From assembly GCA_036501345.1 (NCBI GenBank), contig DASYAN010000495.1, positions 1-7,968 on the forward strand: a stretch of DNA of 7,968 nt, given 5' to 3'. Under the pieces are notes generated by a model. The model saw only the letters and a program-made list of their open reading frames with translations, ran no database searches and was not told where the DNA came from. Made by a program: the position numbers and the translations under genes. Of the stretch, positions 1 to 5,097 are shown one piece after another. How positions within the stretch are numbered: the stretch's first letter is position 1; each line of letters starts with the position of its first letter. This stretch comes from DASYAN01 sp036501345 (GTDB taxonomy: Bacteria > Chloroflexota > Ktedonobacteria > Ktedonobacterales > Ktedonobacteraceae).

Positions 1-155
1 TCATTGTAGGAGATGCTGATACGGCTCATGCGGTATGCTTCCCGGCGTTCCTCAAGCGATGCATTGTAGAGCTCACGATTACGGTCAAGGGTGAACTGGA
101 GAGCATCACGCTGATGCCGCGTAGGATAGAGACGGTATTTAAACGCTTTCATCAT
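1..155 (-). CDS. tnpB: TnpB / IS605 OrfB family protein, N-terminal 51 residues (runs off the window)
   Basis: TnpB proteins are RNA-guided nucleases of IS200/IS605-type transposons; they use an omega RNA made from the element's right end to cut DNA and help retain the element. The visible 51 residues begin MMKAFKYRLYPTRHQRDAL and continue through LYNASLEERREAYR. This matches the family's N-terminal pattern: a K-x-Y-R-L-Y-P-T strand, then a helix ending in LYN-A-LE-RREAYR. The RuvC catalytic residues lie outside the window, so it is unknown whether the enzyme is intact. I chose the first ATG of a double ATG (153-155) because an AGGAG (plus-strand 165-169) lies 9 bases upstream. The alternative start is the second ATG at 150-152. 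No TnpA transposase is visible; one could lie further left or be absent. Confidence 0.88.
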   Translation of the reverse strand, partial: MMKAFKYRLYPTRHQRDALQFTLDRNRELYNASLEERREAYRMSRISISYN

Positions 156-164
156 GTTTGTACT

Positions 165-205
165 CTCCTTTCTTGAATAGATATAGATCATATAATATAT
201 GTCAA
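165..205 (-). promoter_or_regulatory. Candidate tnpB promoter and ribosome binding site
   Basis: On the minus strand a perfect TTGACA (plus 200-205) is followed after 16 bases by TATCTA (plus 178-183), a fair sigma-70-type pair. The AGGAG ribosome binding site (165-169) lies just downstream, so the leader would be very short. The surrounding bases are strongly AT-rich, so chance matches to a -10 box are likely. Confidence 0.4.
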
Positions 206-304
206 TAAATAAAATTTCACACTACAAAACAAACAAATGAACACTTTGTCATACAATTCGTACCCCTATGCCCAAGCCCCACAAAAGGAACGGCGCTCTC
301 ATCC

Positions 305-330
305 CCCGCATAAATGACGGGAGTTTTCCC
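305..330 (-). repeat. Bulged hairpin with TAAA/TTTA loop, probable IS605 left-end hairpin
   Basis: On the plus strand CCCGCA (305-310) pairs with TG-A-CGGG (315-321) around a TAAA loop, with one bulged A at 317. A second, mutually exclusive small stem GGGA/TCCC (319-322 with 327-330) overlaps it. A short stem with one bulged base is typical of IS200/IS605 ends. It also lies 64 bases past the moaDE stop codon, but no T-run follows it on the minus strand. That makes a simple intrinsic terminator less likely than an element end. Confidence 0.5.
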
Positions 331-393
331 TCGCCCGACATTATAACGTTCGATTGGAGCAAGAGAGAGACTCATTCTATTCTGCCTAAGAAG

Positions 394-1056
394 CTAGCCC
401 TCAACCCATGTTTCTCCATCGGTTGCTACTTCTTTTTTCCAGATGGGCACTGTTCGTTTGAGTGTATCAATAATGTAACGACATGCGTCAAATGCTTCGC
501 TCCGATGGGGACTGGCGACGACGATGATGACGCTGGCCTCGCCAATTTCTAGGCGTCCAAAGCGATGAGCGACGGCGACACGCTCAACTCCCCAACGCTG
601 CTGCGCTTCGGTGATGATTGTGCGTATCTGCTCTATAGCCATCTCTTCATAGACATCGTATTCGAGATAACGCACCTGCTTTCCGCGTGCATTATCACGG
701 ACAACTCCCTCAAAGACAACGATGCCACCTACGCTGGGATGGCTGACTGTTCTGACAAGAGCGTCACGATCGAGTGGCTCACGTGTCAATTGGATCAGCG
801 GCTGTATAAAAGTTCCACCTCCCGTGGGGGGAATGAATACTAGTTCATCACCCTCTTTTAATATTGTTTCGGCAGGAACATAGCGATGGTTTACTGCATA
901 GACACAGCGTTCCAATATTGGTCGTAGCTGTGAATAACGTGTGAGTACCATTATGCGCACATCGGTAATCGTTGCCTCATTGGGCACAGTGAGTTGTTCT
1001 TCGTCTTCTCCTGTGATCTCACGGAGCGATGCAAAGTAACGGATCTGAATATGCAT
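394..1056 (-). CDS. moaDE: MoaD-MoaE fusion, molybdopterin synthase
   Basis: Molybdopterin synthase adds the dithiolene sulfurs to precursor Z (cPMP) in molybdenum cofactor synthesis. MoaD is the small ubiquitin-like sulfur carrier and MoaE the catalytic subunit; here both are in one 220-residue chain. Residues 1-81 are MoaD-like and end in FIPPTGGG (G79-G81), equivalent to the free MoaD C-terminus ending in Gly-Gly. Residues from about 84 on are MoaE-like: GVVRDNARG (R120), ASPHR (H184, R185), and LKRTVPIWKKE with K200 and K207 matching the two active-site lysines of E. coli MoaE. The ATG at 1054-1056 is chosen because an in-frame TAA lies eight codons upstream. An AGGGAG sits 15 bases before it, rather far. 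The fusion resembles mycobacterial MoaX, which is cleaved after Gly-Gly. No other moa gene is in view. Confidence 0.93.
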   Translation of the reverse strand: MHIQIRYFASLREITGEDEEQLTVPNEATITDVRIMVLTRYSQLRPILERCVYAVNHRYVPAETILKEGDELVFIPPTGGGTFIQPLIQLTREPLDRDALVRTVSHPSVGGIVVFEGVVRDNARGKQVRYLEYDVYEEMAIEQIRTIITEAQQRWGVERVAVAHRFGRLEIGEASVIIVVASPHRSEAFDACRYIIDTLKRTVPIWKKEVATDGETWVEG

Positions 1057-1083
1057 ATAAATCGGATCTTTCTCCCTTTAGAT

Positions 1084-1114
1084 ATTCTATCTGTATGGTA
1101 TTCCCAACTGTCAA
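1084..1114 (-). promoter_or_regulatory. Candidate moaDE promoter
   Basis: On the minus strand TTGACA (plus 1109-1114) is followed after 19 bases by TAGAAT (plus 1084-1089). Both boxes are close to the sigma-70 consensus, but the spacing is two bases longer than usual. The predicted start would give a leader of about 20 bases that contains the AGGGAG ahead of moaDE. Confidence 0.4.
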
Positions 1115-1194
1115 GCTCATTCTTGTATATAAATGACAAATAAATGCATTGTTGTATTAAAAGATATACCAGTTCTGGCATGGGTCAAATGAAC

Positions 1195-1224
1195 TTGACA
1201 GAACGTTCGTACTGGGCAAATAAT
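1195..1224 (+). promoter_or_regulatory. Candidate promoter of the ICMT-like methyltransferase gene
   Basis: A perfect TTGACA (1195-1200) is followed after 18 bases by AATAAT (1219-1224), five of six bases matching TATAAT. Transcription would begin near 1231, inside the left arm of the inverted repeat at 1228-1258. The site diverges from the moaDE promoter about 80 bases away. Confidence 0.55.
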
Positions 1225-1227
1225 ATC

Positions 1228-1258
1228 AAGCAAGGTTGCCTTTATTTGAACCTTGCTT
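1228..1258 (+). promoter_or_regulatory. Perfect 10-bp inverted repeat at a predicted transcription start
   Basis: AAGCAAGGTT (1228-1237) and AACCTTGCTT (1249-1258) are exact reverse complements separated by 11 bases. The repeat starts directly after the -10 box and ends 23 bases before the ribosome binding site of the methyltransferase gene. It could be an operator bound by a dimeric repressor or a hairpin at the 5' end of the mRNA. A terminator is unlikely because no plus-strand gene lies upstream. Confidence 0.6.
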
Positions 1259-1295
1259 TAGAAGAGGTTAAATGTCCTCACAAGGAGGTAGAAAT

Positions 1296-1883
1296 ATGAC
1301 ACACTGGGCATACTGGCTCACGGTTATATGTTGGGGAACATTTTGTCTCGTATGGGCTATTGGGTGGATCTACAATCTCTTGAAAGCTCCTGCCACTCAG
1401 AAACGATCCAGATTTCTCTCGCTGTGGATTATCAGTATTGTGATAATTGTACTGGTCACGCAATTTATTCCGCGTAGCATATGGACCTTCGTGACGTTTA
1501 TTATTCCCTGGTTACAAATTGCTGGTGCTGCTTGCCTGATCATCTTCACGGCGTTTACGCTTTGGGCACGTTGGGTCTTAGGAACCATGTGGTCATCCTC
1601 GCCAGAGATAAAGGTTGGCCACCAGTTGCGTACTGATGGTCCCTATCGTATCACACGGCATCCGATCTATACAGGTATCCTGGGCATGCTGCTTGGCACT
1701 CTGCTCATAAGCCAAGGAGGTGCATGGATCTTGTACTTCACCATTATAGTAGTCGCGCTTGTTATAAAGATTTCCTCAGAGGAGCGCCTGTTGAAGGAGA
1801 CCTTTGGTGAACAATATATCCAATACCAGCATCATGTACCACAGTTGGTACCTGGATTGCAGCTGATCATAAGACAACGGTGA
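1296..1883 (+). CDS. ICMT/PEMT-family membrane methyltransferase
   Basis: This 195-residue integral membrane protein belongs to the isoprenylcysteine carboxyl methyltransferase / phospholipid methyltransferase group. These use S-adenosylmethionine to methylate lipid-linked or small hydrophobic substrates at the membrane. The C-terminal signature is clear: LRTDGPYRITRHPIYTG (residues 111-127, with the RHP motif), then SSEERLLKETFGEQYIQY (160-177) with the conserved acidic pair E162-E163. About five hydrophobic segments are visible, near residues 5-28, 43-58, 72-92, 125-140 and 143-160. I chose the ATG at 1296 because AAGGAGG (1282-1288) lies 7 bases before it; an in-frame ATG at 1272 lacks such a site. 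Bacterial members are poorly characterised and the substrate cannot be read from sequence. No prenylated-protein partner is visible. It is apparently transcribed alone and followed by a hairpin. Confidence 0.88.
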   Translation: MTHWAYWLTVICWGTFCLVWAIGWIYNLLKAPATQKRSRFLSLWIISIVIIVLVTQFIPRSIWTFVTFIIPWLQIAGAACLIIFTAFTLWARWVLGTMWSSSPEIKVGHQLRTDGPYRITRHPIYTGILGMLLGTLLISQGGAWILYFTIIVVALVIKISSEERLLKETFGEQYIQYQHHVPQLVPGLQLIIRQR

Positions 1884-1894
1884 TATGATTCAAG

Positions 1895-1911
1895 GGCTCA
1901 TGGCTAGAGCC
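1895..1911 (+). repeat. Small hairpin after the methyltransferase gene
   Basis: GGCTC (1895-1899) pairs with GAGCC (1907-1911) across a 7-base loop, 11 bases after the stop codon. A competing stem TGGC/GCCA (1901-1904 with 1909-1912) uses the same bases. It may simply be part of the transcript-end structure together with the larger hairpin that follows. Confidence 0.35.
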
Positions 1912-1915
1912 AACG

Positions 1916-1970
1916 AGAAACCCGCCTATCCGCCTCGGATAAATCCACAGCGGCTTGTAGCGGTTTCTTT
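1916..1970 (+). terminator. Long imperfect hairpin, likely terminator of the methyltransferase gene (or an IS605 end relic)
   Basis: AGAAACC plus GC (1916-1925, one bulged C) pairs with GC-GGTTTCT (1960-1968). Inside, CCGC (1930-1933) pairs with GCGG (1950-1953), and GGA (1937-1939) with TCC (1944-1946) around a TAAA loop. An alternative inner stem is TATCCG/CGGATA (1927-1932 with 1936-1941). The structure begins 33 bases after the methyltransferase stop codon and its 3' arm runs into TTTCTTT, so it can act as a plus-strand terminator. The TAAA apical loop is shared with the hairpin at 305-321, which leaves open an origin as an IS605 end. Confidence 0.5.
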
Positions 1971-1996
1971 AGAGTCATTTACTTTTGGGGGCTTTG

Positions 1997-2026
1997 CTCA
2001 CCTAATGTGGTGTTCGCCTTGGTGAG
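1997..2026. repeat. Inverted repeat downstream of the glycine-rich protein gene
   Basis: CTCACC (1997-2002) and GGTGAG (2021-2026) form a perfect 6-bp pair around an 18-base spacer, about 50 bases past the stop codon of the minus-strand gene. It lies between two convergent genes and might help end transcription on either side. No clear T-run follows on the minus strand. Confidence 0.3.
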
Positions 2027-2074
2027 AGCTGTCTTCTCAAAGAGCTCAGACAACTCTCATGGATGAGCGCACCT

Positions 2075-2404
2075 TTAAGCTACATTTCCTCCCGGGCCTC
2101 CCGGGCTTCCTTGATCTCCTCCTGCCCCTCCCGTTCCTCCTTTGGGGCCGTTGACACAGTCGCCTCCCGTGCCTCCAGCTGCTCCGTTACTCTCATTATT
2201 TGCTGCACCTCCGTTACCACCATCGCCTGCCCTGCATATAAAAACGCTTTGTGGCCAGCCAGCGTCGGCATAAGCAGTTTGACTAGGGACGAGCGCGGCA
2301 AGCGATCCTCCTGAGAGGAGCATGCCAACTATCAGGATCAGCCGTTTCCATATAGAGAGCTCAGCGTGTTTGTGACTCTCTGTCATTGCTTGTTGCTTTC
2401 GCAT
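2075..2404 (-). CDS. Small secreted glycine-rich protein
   Basis: I do not recognise a named family. The 109-residue product has a short hydrophilic start, then K20-R21 and a hydrophobic core (about 22-39), then TAYADA (43-48), a typical signal peptidase I site with cleavage probably after A48. The mature part, about 61 residues, begins GWPQSVFIC and is dominated by GG-x and PGG runs (GDGGNGG, GGTGG, PGGPGG). It contains two cysteines, C57 and C83, that could form a disulfide. The start at 2404 is supported by AAAGGA 5 bases upstream. An in-frame ATG at 2464 would add 20 residues but has no good binding site. The biased composition might suggest a non-coding GC-rich stretch, but a signal peptide, cleavage site and ribosome binding site all in one frame favour a real gene. 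It is probably a surface or envelope protein. Confidence 0.65.
   Translation of the reverse strand: MRKQQAMTESHKHAELSIWKRLILIVGMLLSGGSLAALVPSQTAYADAGWPQSVFICRAGDGGNGGAANNESNGAAGGTGGDCVNGPKGGTGGAGGDQGSPGGPGGNVA
2088..2106 (-). repeat. Nine-base tandem repeat coding for Pro-Gly-Gly
   Basis: The plus-strand block CCTCCCGGGC occurs at 2088-2097 and again at 2097-2106, a 9-base period in which each unit contains a CCCGGG palindrome. On the coding strand this gives the PGGPGG near the C-terminus of the glycine-rich protein. Slippage here would change the number of PGG units without shifting the frame. Confidence 0.6.
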
Positions 2405-2506
2405 GCATTTCCTTTCTAGGAGCTTCCTAATCTCATTAACTTCTTTCTCCGCCTGCTCATGCAATGGTCTTCGTGTGCAGCCATTGTCCTTTACATTGGA
2501 GTGTGA

Positions 2507-2590
2507 TTTTACAACACTCGCTTGGCCAGGAAGGTCCCCGTCTTTGAAGTGGGAGCTGAACCGGAACCCCTTGGATTTATTCAGGGGTGA
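2507..2590 (+). mobile_element. Possible 3'-end relic of an IS605-type element (tnpB tail and right-end hairpin)
   Basis: The hairpin at 2566-2588 has ACCCCT pairing with AGGGGT, one bulged T (2572), and GGA pairing with TTC around a TTTA loop. This form is typical of right ends of tnpB-bearing elements. A 27-codon frame open between two stops (2507-2587, stop 2588-2590) reads ARKVPVFEVGAEPEP and ends inside the hairpin, as many tnpB genes do. No zinc-finger or RuvC part is present, so if correct this is a small decayed fragment. The identification rests on form, not on an alignment. Confidence 0.3.
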
Positions 2591-2641
2591 TCTCAGTTAT
2601 ACTTCTTTCCATCGTCTACTCTGACCAGAAACCTTATAGTT

Positions 2642-2651
2642 ATTGATCAAT
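2642..2651. promoter_or_regulatory. Perfect 10-bp palindrome, candidate operator
   Basis: ATTGATCAAT reads the same on both strands and lies about 210 bases ahead of the preferred esterase start. Palindromes of this size are common operator cores but also occur by chance, and no promoter is clearly tied to it. Confidence 0.25.
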
Positions 2652-2864
2652 GGAGAATATCAGCCTTAGAGAATGGGTTCTTCGATGTGATTATGCAGGA
2701 TAGGGAGTTATGCGAAGGCAGTGAACACCGCTTTTCTAGAACTGCAACCTACTCTTGTGTTAAACCGTCATAATTACAATGTACTTATTGGTTTAATGTA
2801 TGCGTCTGGAAACCCCATAGCTCAAACAAAGTCAGAGGATATCCTTTATGAAGGATGCCTGTTT

Positions 2865-3683
2865 ATGCAGAGGTCACTTATGGACGTGCCACATATGTCA
2901 TCAGAAGAAATAGATGCATCTCCTAGTCAGGTTACTGAGCAATCTAGTGTTGGTGTTCTGTTAGTTCATGGTTTGAATGGTGGAAGGGGTGATATGAAGG
3001 AACTGGCTACATTTCTTGCTGCTCATGGCTTTTTGACCGAGAATATGTTGTTGCCCGGACATGGTACAGACGTGCGGGATATGCTGCCAATTGGCTGGTC
3101 AGAGTGGGCACGAGCTGTACGGAGCGAATTGCAGCAGCTCAAGAAGCGTTGTACATGGACCTTTCTGGTTGGGCATTCGCTGGGTGGTGCACTGTGCTTG
3201 CACACTGCTGCGCATGAAAAAGTCAATGGAGTGGTAGCGATGTGCCCTCCTTTATATATGCAGACATGGATGTTGCCAGCGGTACAATTGGCGAGATACT
3301 TTACTCCCCTGGTCCCAACGCTACGTGAAGATATACGTGATCCTGCTGCACGCCGTCGCTATACGCGCGATGTCTATCGCTGGACCCCTATGGCTCCGGT
3401 TGAGAGTATGCTACAGTACTTGCCACGATTATACAACGAGTTACCCGCTGTGACCTCGCCAGTGCTCATTATGAATGCTACACGTGATCATGTTGTGCCA
3501 GCGCGGGATGGACAAGCCATTTATCAGCTGATAGGTTCACGAGATAAGGAGTTGGTGACCTTCCGTTGCTCGTATCACGTGATTATGAAAGATTGCGAGC
3601 GCGAACAAGTCTTTACTAAGACATTGGCGTTTGTCCAGTGTGTAGCCGACAACGTGGCGCAGGGTAGTAGATCTGCACACTGA
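2865..3683 (+). CDS. Alpha/beta hydrolase, Est30-like carboxylesterase / monoacylglycerol lipase
   Basis: The product hydrolyses carboxyl esters, probably medium-chain or monoacylglycerol esters, and is cytoplasmic since no signal peptide is seen. From the ATG at 2865 it has 272 residues. Features in order: LLVHGLNGG with the oxyanion-hole HG (35-36), LPGHGTD (64-70), the nucleophile elbow GHSLGG with S105, NATRDHVVP with D208, and SYHVIMKDCERE with H238. The last motif is close to the S-x-HVI-x-x-D-x-ER signature of the Est30 family, and the length is slightly above its usual 245-250 residues. The start is set by AAGGA (2851-2855) 9 bases upstream. Other candidates are ATG 2880, behind a GAGG, and GTG 2721, which would add 48 residues not typical of the family. 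It is followed after 71 bases by the propeller gene and may be cotranscribed with it. Esters of the acylated carotenoid pathway nearby are a conceivable but unproven substrate. Confidence 0.88.
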   Translation: MQRSLMDVPHMSSEEIDASPSQVTEQSSVGVLLVHGLNGGRGDMKELATFLAAHGFLTENMLLPGHGTDVRDMLPIGWSEWARAVRSELQQLKKRCTWTFLVGHSLGGALCLHTAAHEKVNGVVAMCPPLYMQTWMLPAVQLARYFTPLVPTLREDIRDPAARRRYTRDVYRWTPMAPVESMLQYLPRLYNELPAVTSPVLIMNATRDHVVPARDGQAIYQLIGSRDKELVTFRCSYHVIMKDCEREQVFTKTLAFVQCVADNVAQGSRSAH

Positions 3684-3754
3684 CTAATGTAGGTGTATAT
3701 TTTGCCTATCGACCTGTTGATTGTCAATTTTATATTTAGAATAGTGAGAATCCG

Positions 3755-5095
3755 TTGACACAGCAACTAAGCCGTCCGCCGGAACAGGAACCCACGATTT
3801 CCGGGTGGAGTGTCTGGTTTTTCCTGCTAATTGTCTCATGTTTGCTGGCTCTGTTTTTGGGTAGGCTAGTCAATTATTTGCCTCAGGTTACGCAGTTCGT
3901 GGAGTCTGGTCACTCTAGGGTATCGTCACTACAAGGTTCGGAGAAAGGACCATTGCCCCGCTCTGTCCTTTATGAGCAGGCAGGACAGCTCTGGATTGTC
4001 TCCTTGTGGGGGGGAAGCCCGCAGAAACTTTCCACTCCAGGTTATATTTATAATTATGCTGTGCCGCCGTTGCTTACACCATCTGGTCAGCTTCTGTATA
4101 GTGGAGATGGAGTGTGGCTAACCAATCCATTTACTGGACATCCCAAGCGAATTGCTAGTCTGCCTGCAGGCCAGGTGATCACCTCCCTGGCGCTAAGCCA
4201 GGATGGTTCGCAAATAGCATGGAGCAGTGTACCAGCATATGGCAAAGGCACTATCAATCTCTATGCTGGTCCGTTGGAAGCGACCGTACTTGTCCATCAA
4301 CAATCGGCAAATGCATGTCCGTGTTTCCGCGTTTTCTCTTTCCTGCATGATGCTGCATCTTTGGGAGATAAGACACTCTTGCTCACTGAAGACCACGGTG
4401 ACCATGACGCAGTTCAGCATGGTTTGTGGATATTTAATCTGAATGAGGGAGCGGCAGCACAGCCTCGGCAATTATTGGCAAGTGATCCTCCACAAGGACC
4501 TCTGGCACTTGCTCCCGATGATCGTCATCTGCTCTATGCCAGTTGGGAGGGCTATACACCTGTGACTGAGGATAGCAATACGCCGAATGGGGCCAATGCA
4601 CTAAGAGATGTAAGCGGGCCGACGGAGGCTGGAACGCTAAGCAGTGCAAATGATTTGAACATAGCTACTATTGATACGCAAGGATCGAAATTCGCATCTT
4701 CCCAGGTGATTGTGCCTGGGCAGTCTCCAATGGAAGCTGATGCTATTGCGACTTCTGCCTATCACTGGATAACAACGCCGCGTTTTTCCCTAGATGGTCA
4801 CACTCTGGCCTATCTTGAGTTTACCAGTAATGTAAGTGCTCCTTTTAAGCGTGATACTAAGATATACACCATCACTATTGATGATTCGGGGACACAGATT
4901 ACACTTGGCTCGCCAAAGCTTCTTGCTGTTGGCCAATCTGGCTATTCTGAACTGGGTAACTGGCTCGACGATCATAGCCTGACTTTGTACATTAATGGTG
5001 AAATCTATGCATTAGATCTCAATCATAAAAAATTGACTGGAATTGTGCAAACCAAGGGATATGCCCAAATCATTGCTACAGTAGCTCGGGGGTAG
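3755..5095 (+). CDS. Membrane-anchored TolB/WD40-like beta-propeller protein
   Basis: This 446-residue protein has one N-terminal membrane segment (about 18-36) and a large extracytoplasmic part built of beta-propeller repeats. Recurrent blades are visible as LALSQDGSQIAWSS (145-158), LALAPDDRHLLYAS (250-263), PRFSLDGHTLAYLE (342-355) and GNWLDDHSLTLYIN (401-414). These resemble the TolB/PD40 pattern of hydrophobic, S-x-DG and strand. A CPC motif lies at 188-190, and a low-complexity polar stretch (about 270-300) probably forms a loop. No catalytic motif is visible, so a binding, scaffolding or sensing role is more likely than an enzyme. The start is a TTG at 3755; an in-frame TAG lies six codons upstream and any later start would lose the anchor. 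The binding site is weak (GTGAG). The stop is 2 bases before cruF, so the two are probably translated from one mRNA. Confidence 0.75.
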   Translation: MTQQLSRPPEQEPTISGWSVWFFLLIVSCLLALFLGRLVNYLPQVTQFVESGHSRVSSLQGSEKGPLPRSVLYEQAGQLWIVSLWGGSPQKLSTPGYIYNYAVPPLLTPSGQLLYSGDGVWLTNPFTGHPKRIASLPAGQVITSLALSQDGSQIAWSSVPAYGKGTINLYAGPLEATVLVHQQSANACPCFRVFSFLHDAASLGDKTLLLTEDHGDHDAVQHGLWIFNLNEGAAAQPRQLLASDPPQGPLALAPDDRHLLYASWEGYTPVTEDSNTPNGANALRDVSGPTEAGTLSSANDLNIATIDTQGSKFASSQVIVPGQSPMEADAIATSAYHWITTPRFSLDGHTLAYLEFTSNVSAPFKRDTKIYTITIDDSGTQITLGSPKLLAVGQSGYSELGNWLDDHSLTLYINGEIYALDLNHKKLTGIVQTKGYAQIIATVARG

Positions 5096-5097
5096 GT

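Larger units (their letters stand above)
1..330 (-). mobile_element. Left part of an IS200/IS605-type (tnpB-bearing) element
   Basis: The tnpB start, an AT-rich leader and a subterminal hairpin at 305-321 together look like the left end of an IS200/IS605-family element. These elements lack terminal inverted repeats and carry imperfect hairpins near their ends, which TnpA recognises as single strands. The exact boundary cannot be set from one end. It should lie between the hairpin and the moaDE stop codon, roughly 322-393. The given right limit is therefore approximate, and the element continues beyond base 1. Confidence 0.55.
2405..2864. other. Gene-poor interval between divergent genes
   Basis: This 460-base stretch lies between the start of the glycine-rich gene (minus) and the preferred start of the carboxylesterase (plus). 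It holds a 6-bp inverted repeat CAATGG/CCATTG (2462-2467 with 2481-2486), the IS605-like relic at 2507-2590, and a perfect palindrome ATTGATCAAT (2642-2651). It also contains an unlikely in-frame extension of the esterase (2721-2864). I see no convincing promoter pair for either flanking gene and no RNA gene. Confidence 0.5.

Noticed and set aside
268..552. Plus-strand open frame of 94 codons
   Set aside because: It overlaps the moaDE gene antisense, has no ribosome binding site and its product shows no family features.
1201..1208. GAACGTTC palindrome as a LexA-type SOS box
   Set aside because: The usual box has GAAC and GTTC separated by four bases; here there is no spacer, and the gene is not a typical SOS gene.
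1272..1295. Upstream ATG for the methyltransferase
   Set aside because: The strong AAGGAGG lies after it and is spaced correctly for the ATG at 1296.
1916..1970. tRNA-like or riboswitch reading of the long structured region
   Set aside because: The arms do not form a cloverleaf with a T-loop or anticodon arm, and it lies after a gene rather than before one.
2080..2328. Minus-strand frame of 82 codons in another frame of the glycine-rich gene
   Set aside because: It is a shadow of the same GC-rich repeat; it lacks the signal peptide and ribosome binding site that support the chosen frame.
2403..2624. Plus-strand frame of 73 codons
   Set aside because: No ribosome binding site, no recognisable domain, and it covers the start of the minus-strand glycine-rich gene.
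2721..2864. GTG start giving a 48-residue N-terminal extension to the esterase
   Set aside because: Its GGGAG is 13 bases away, the extension resembles no known part of the Est30 family, and a better-spaced AAGGA precedes the ATG at 2865.
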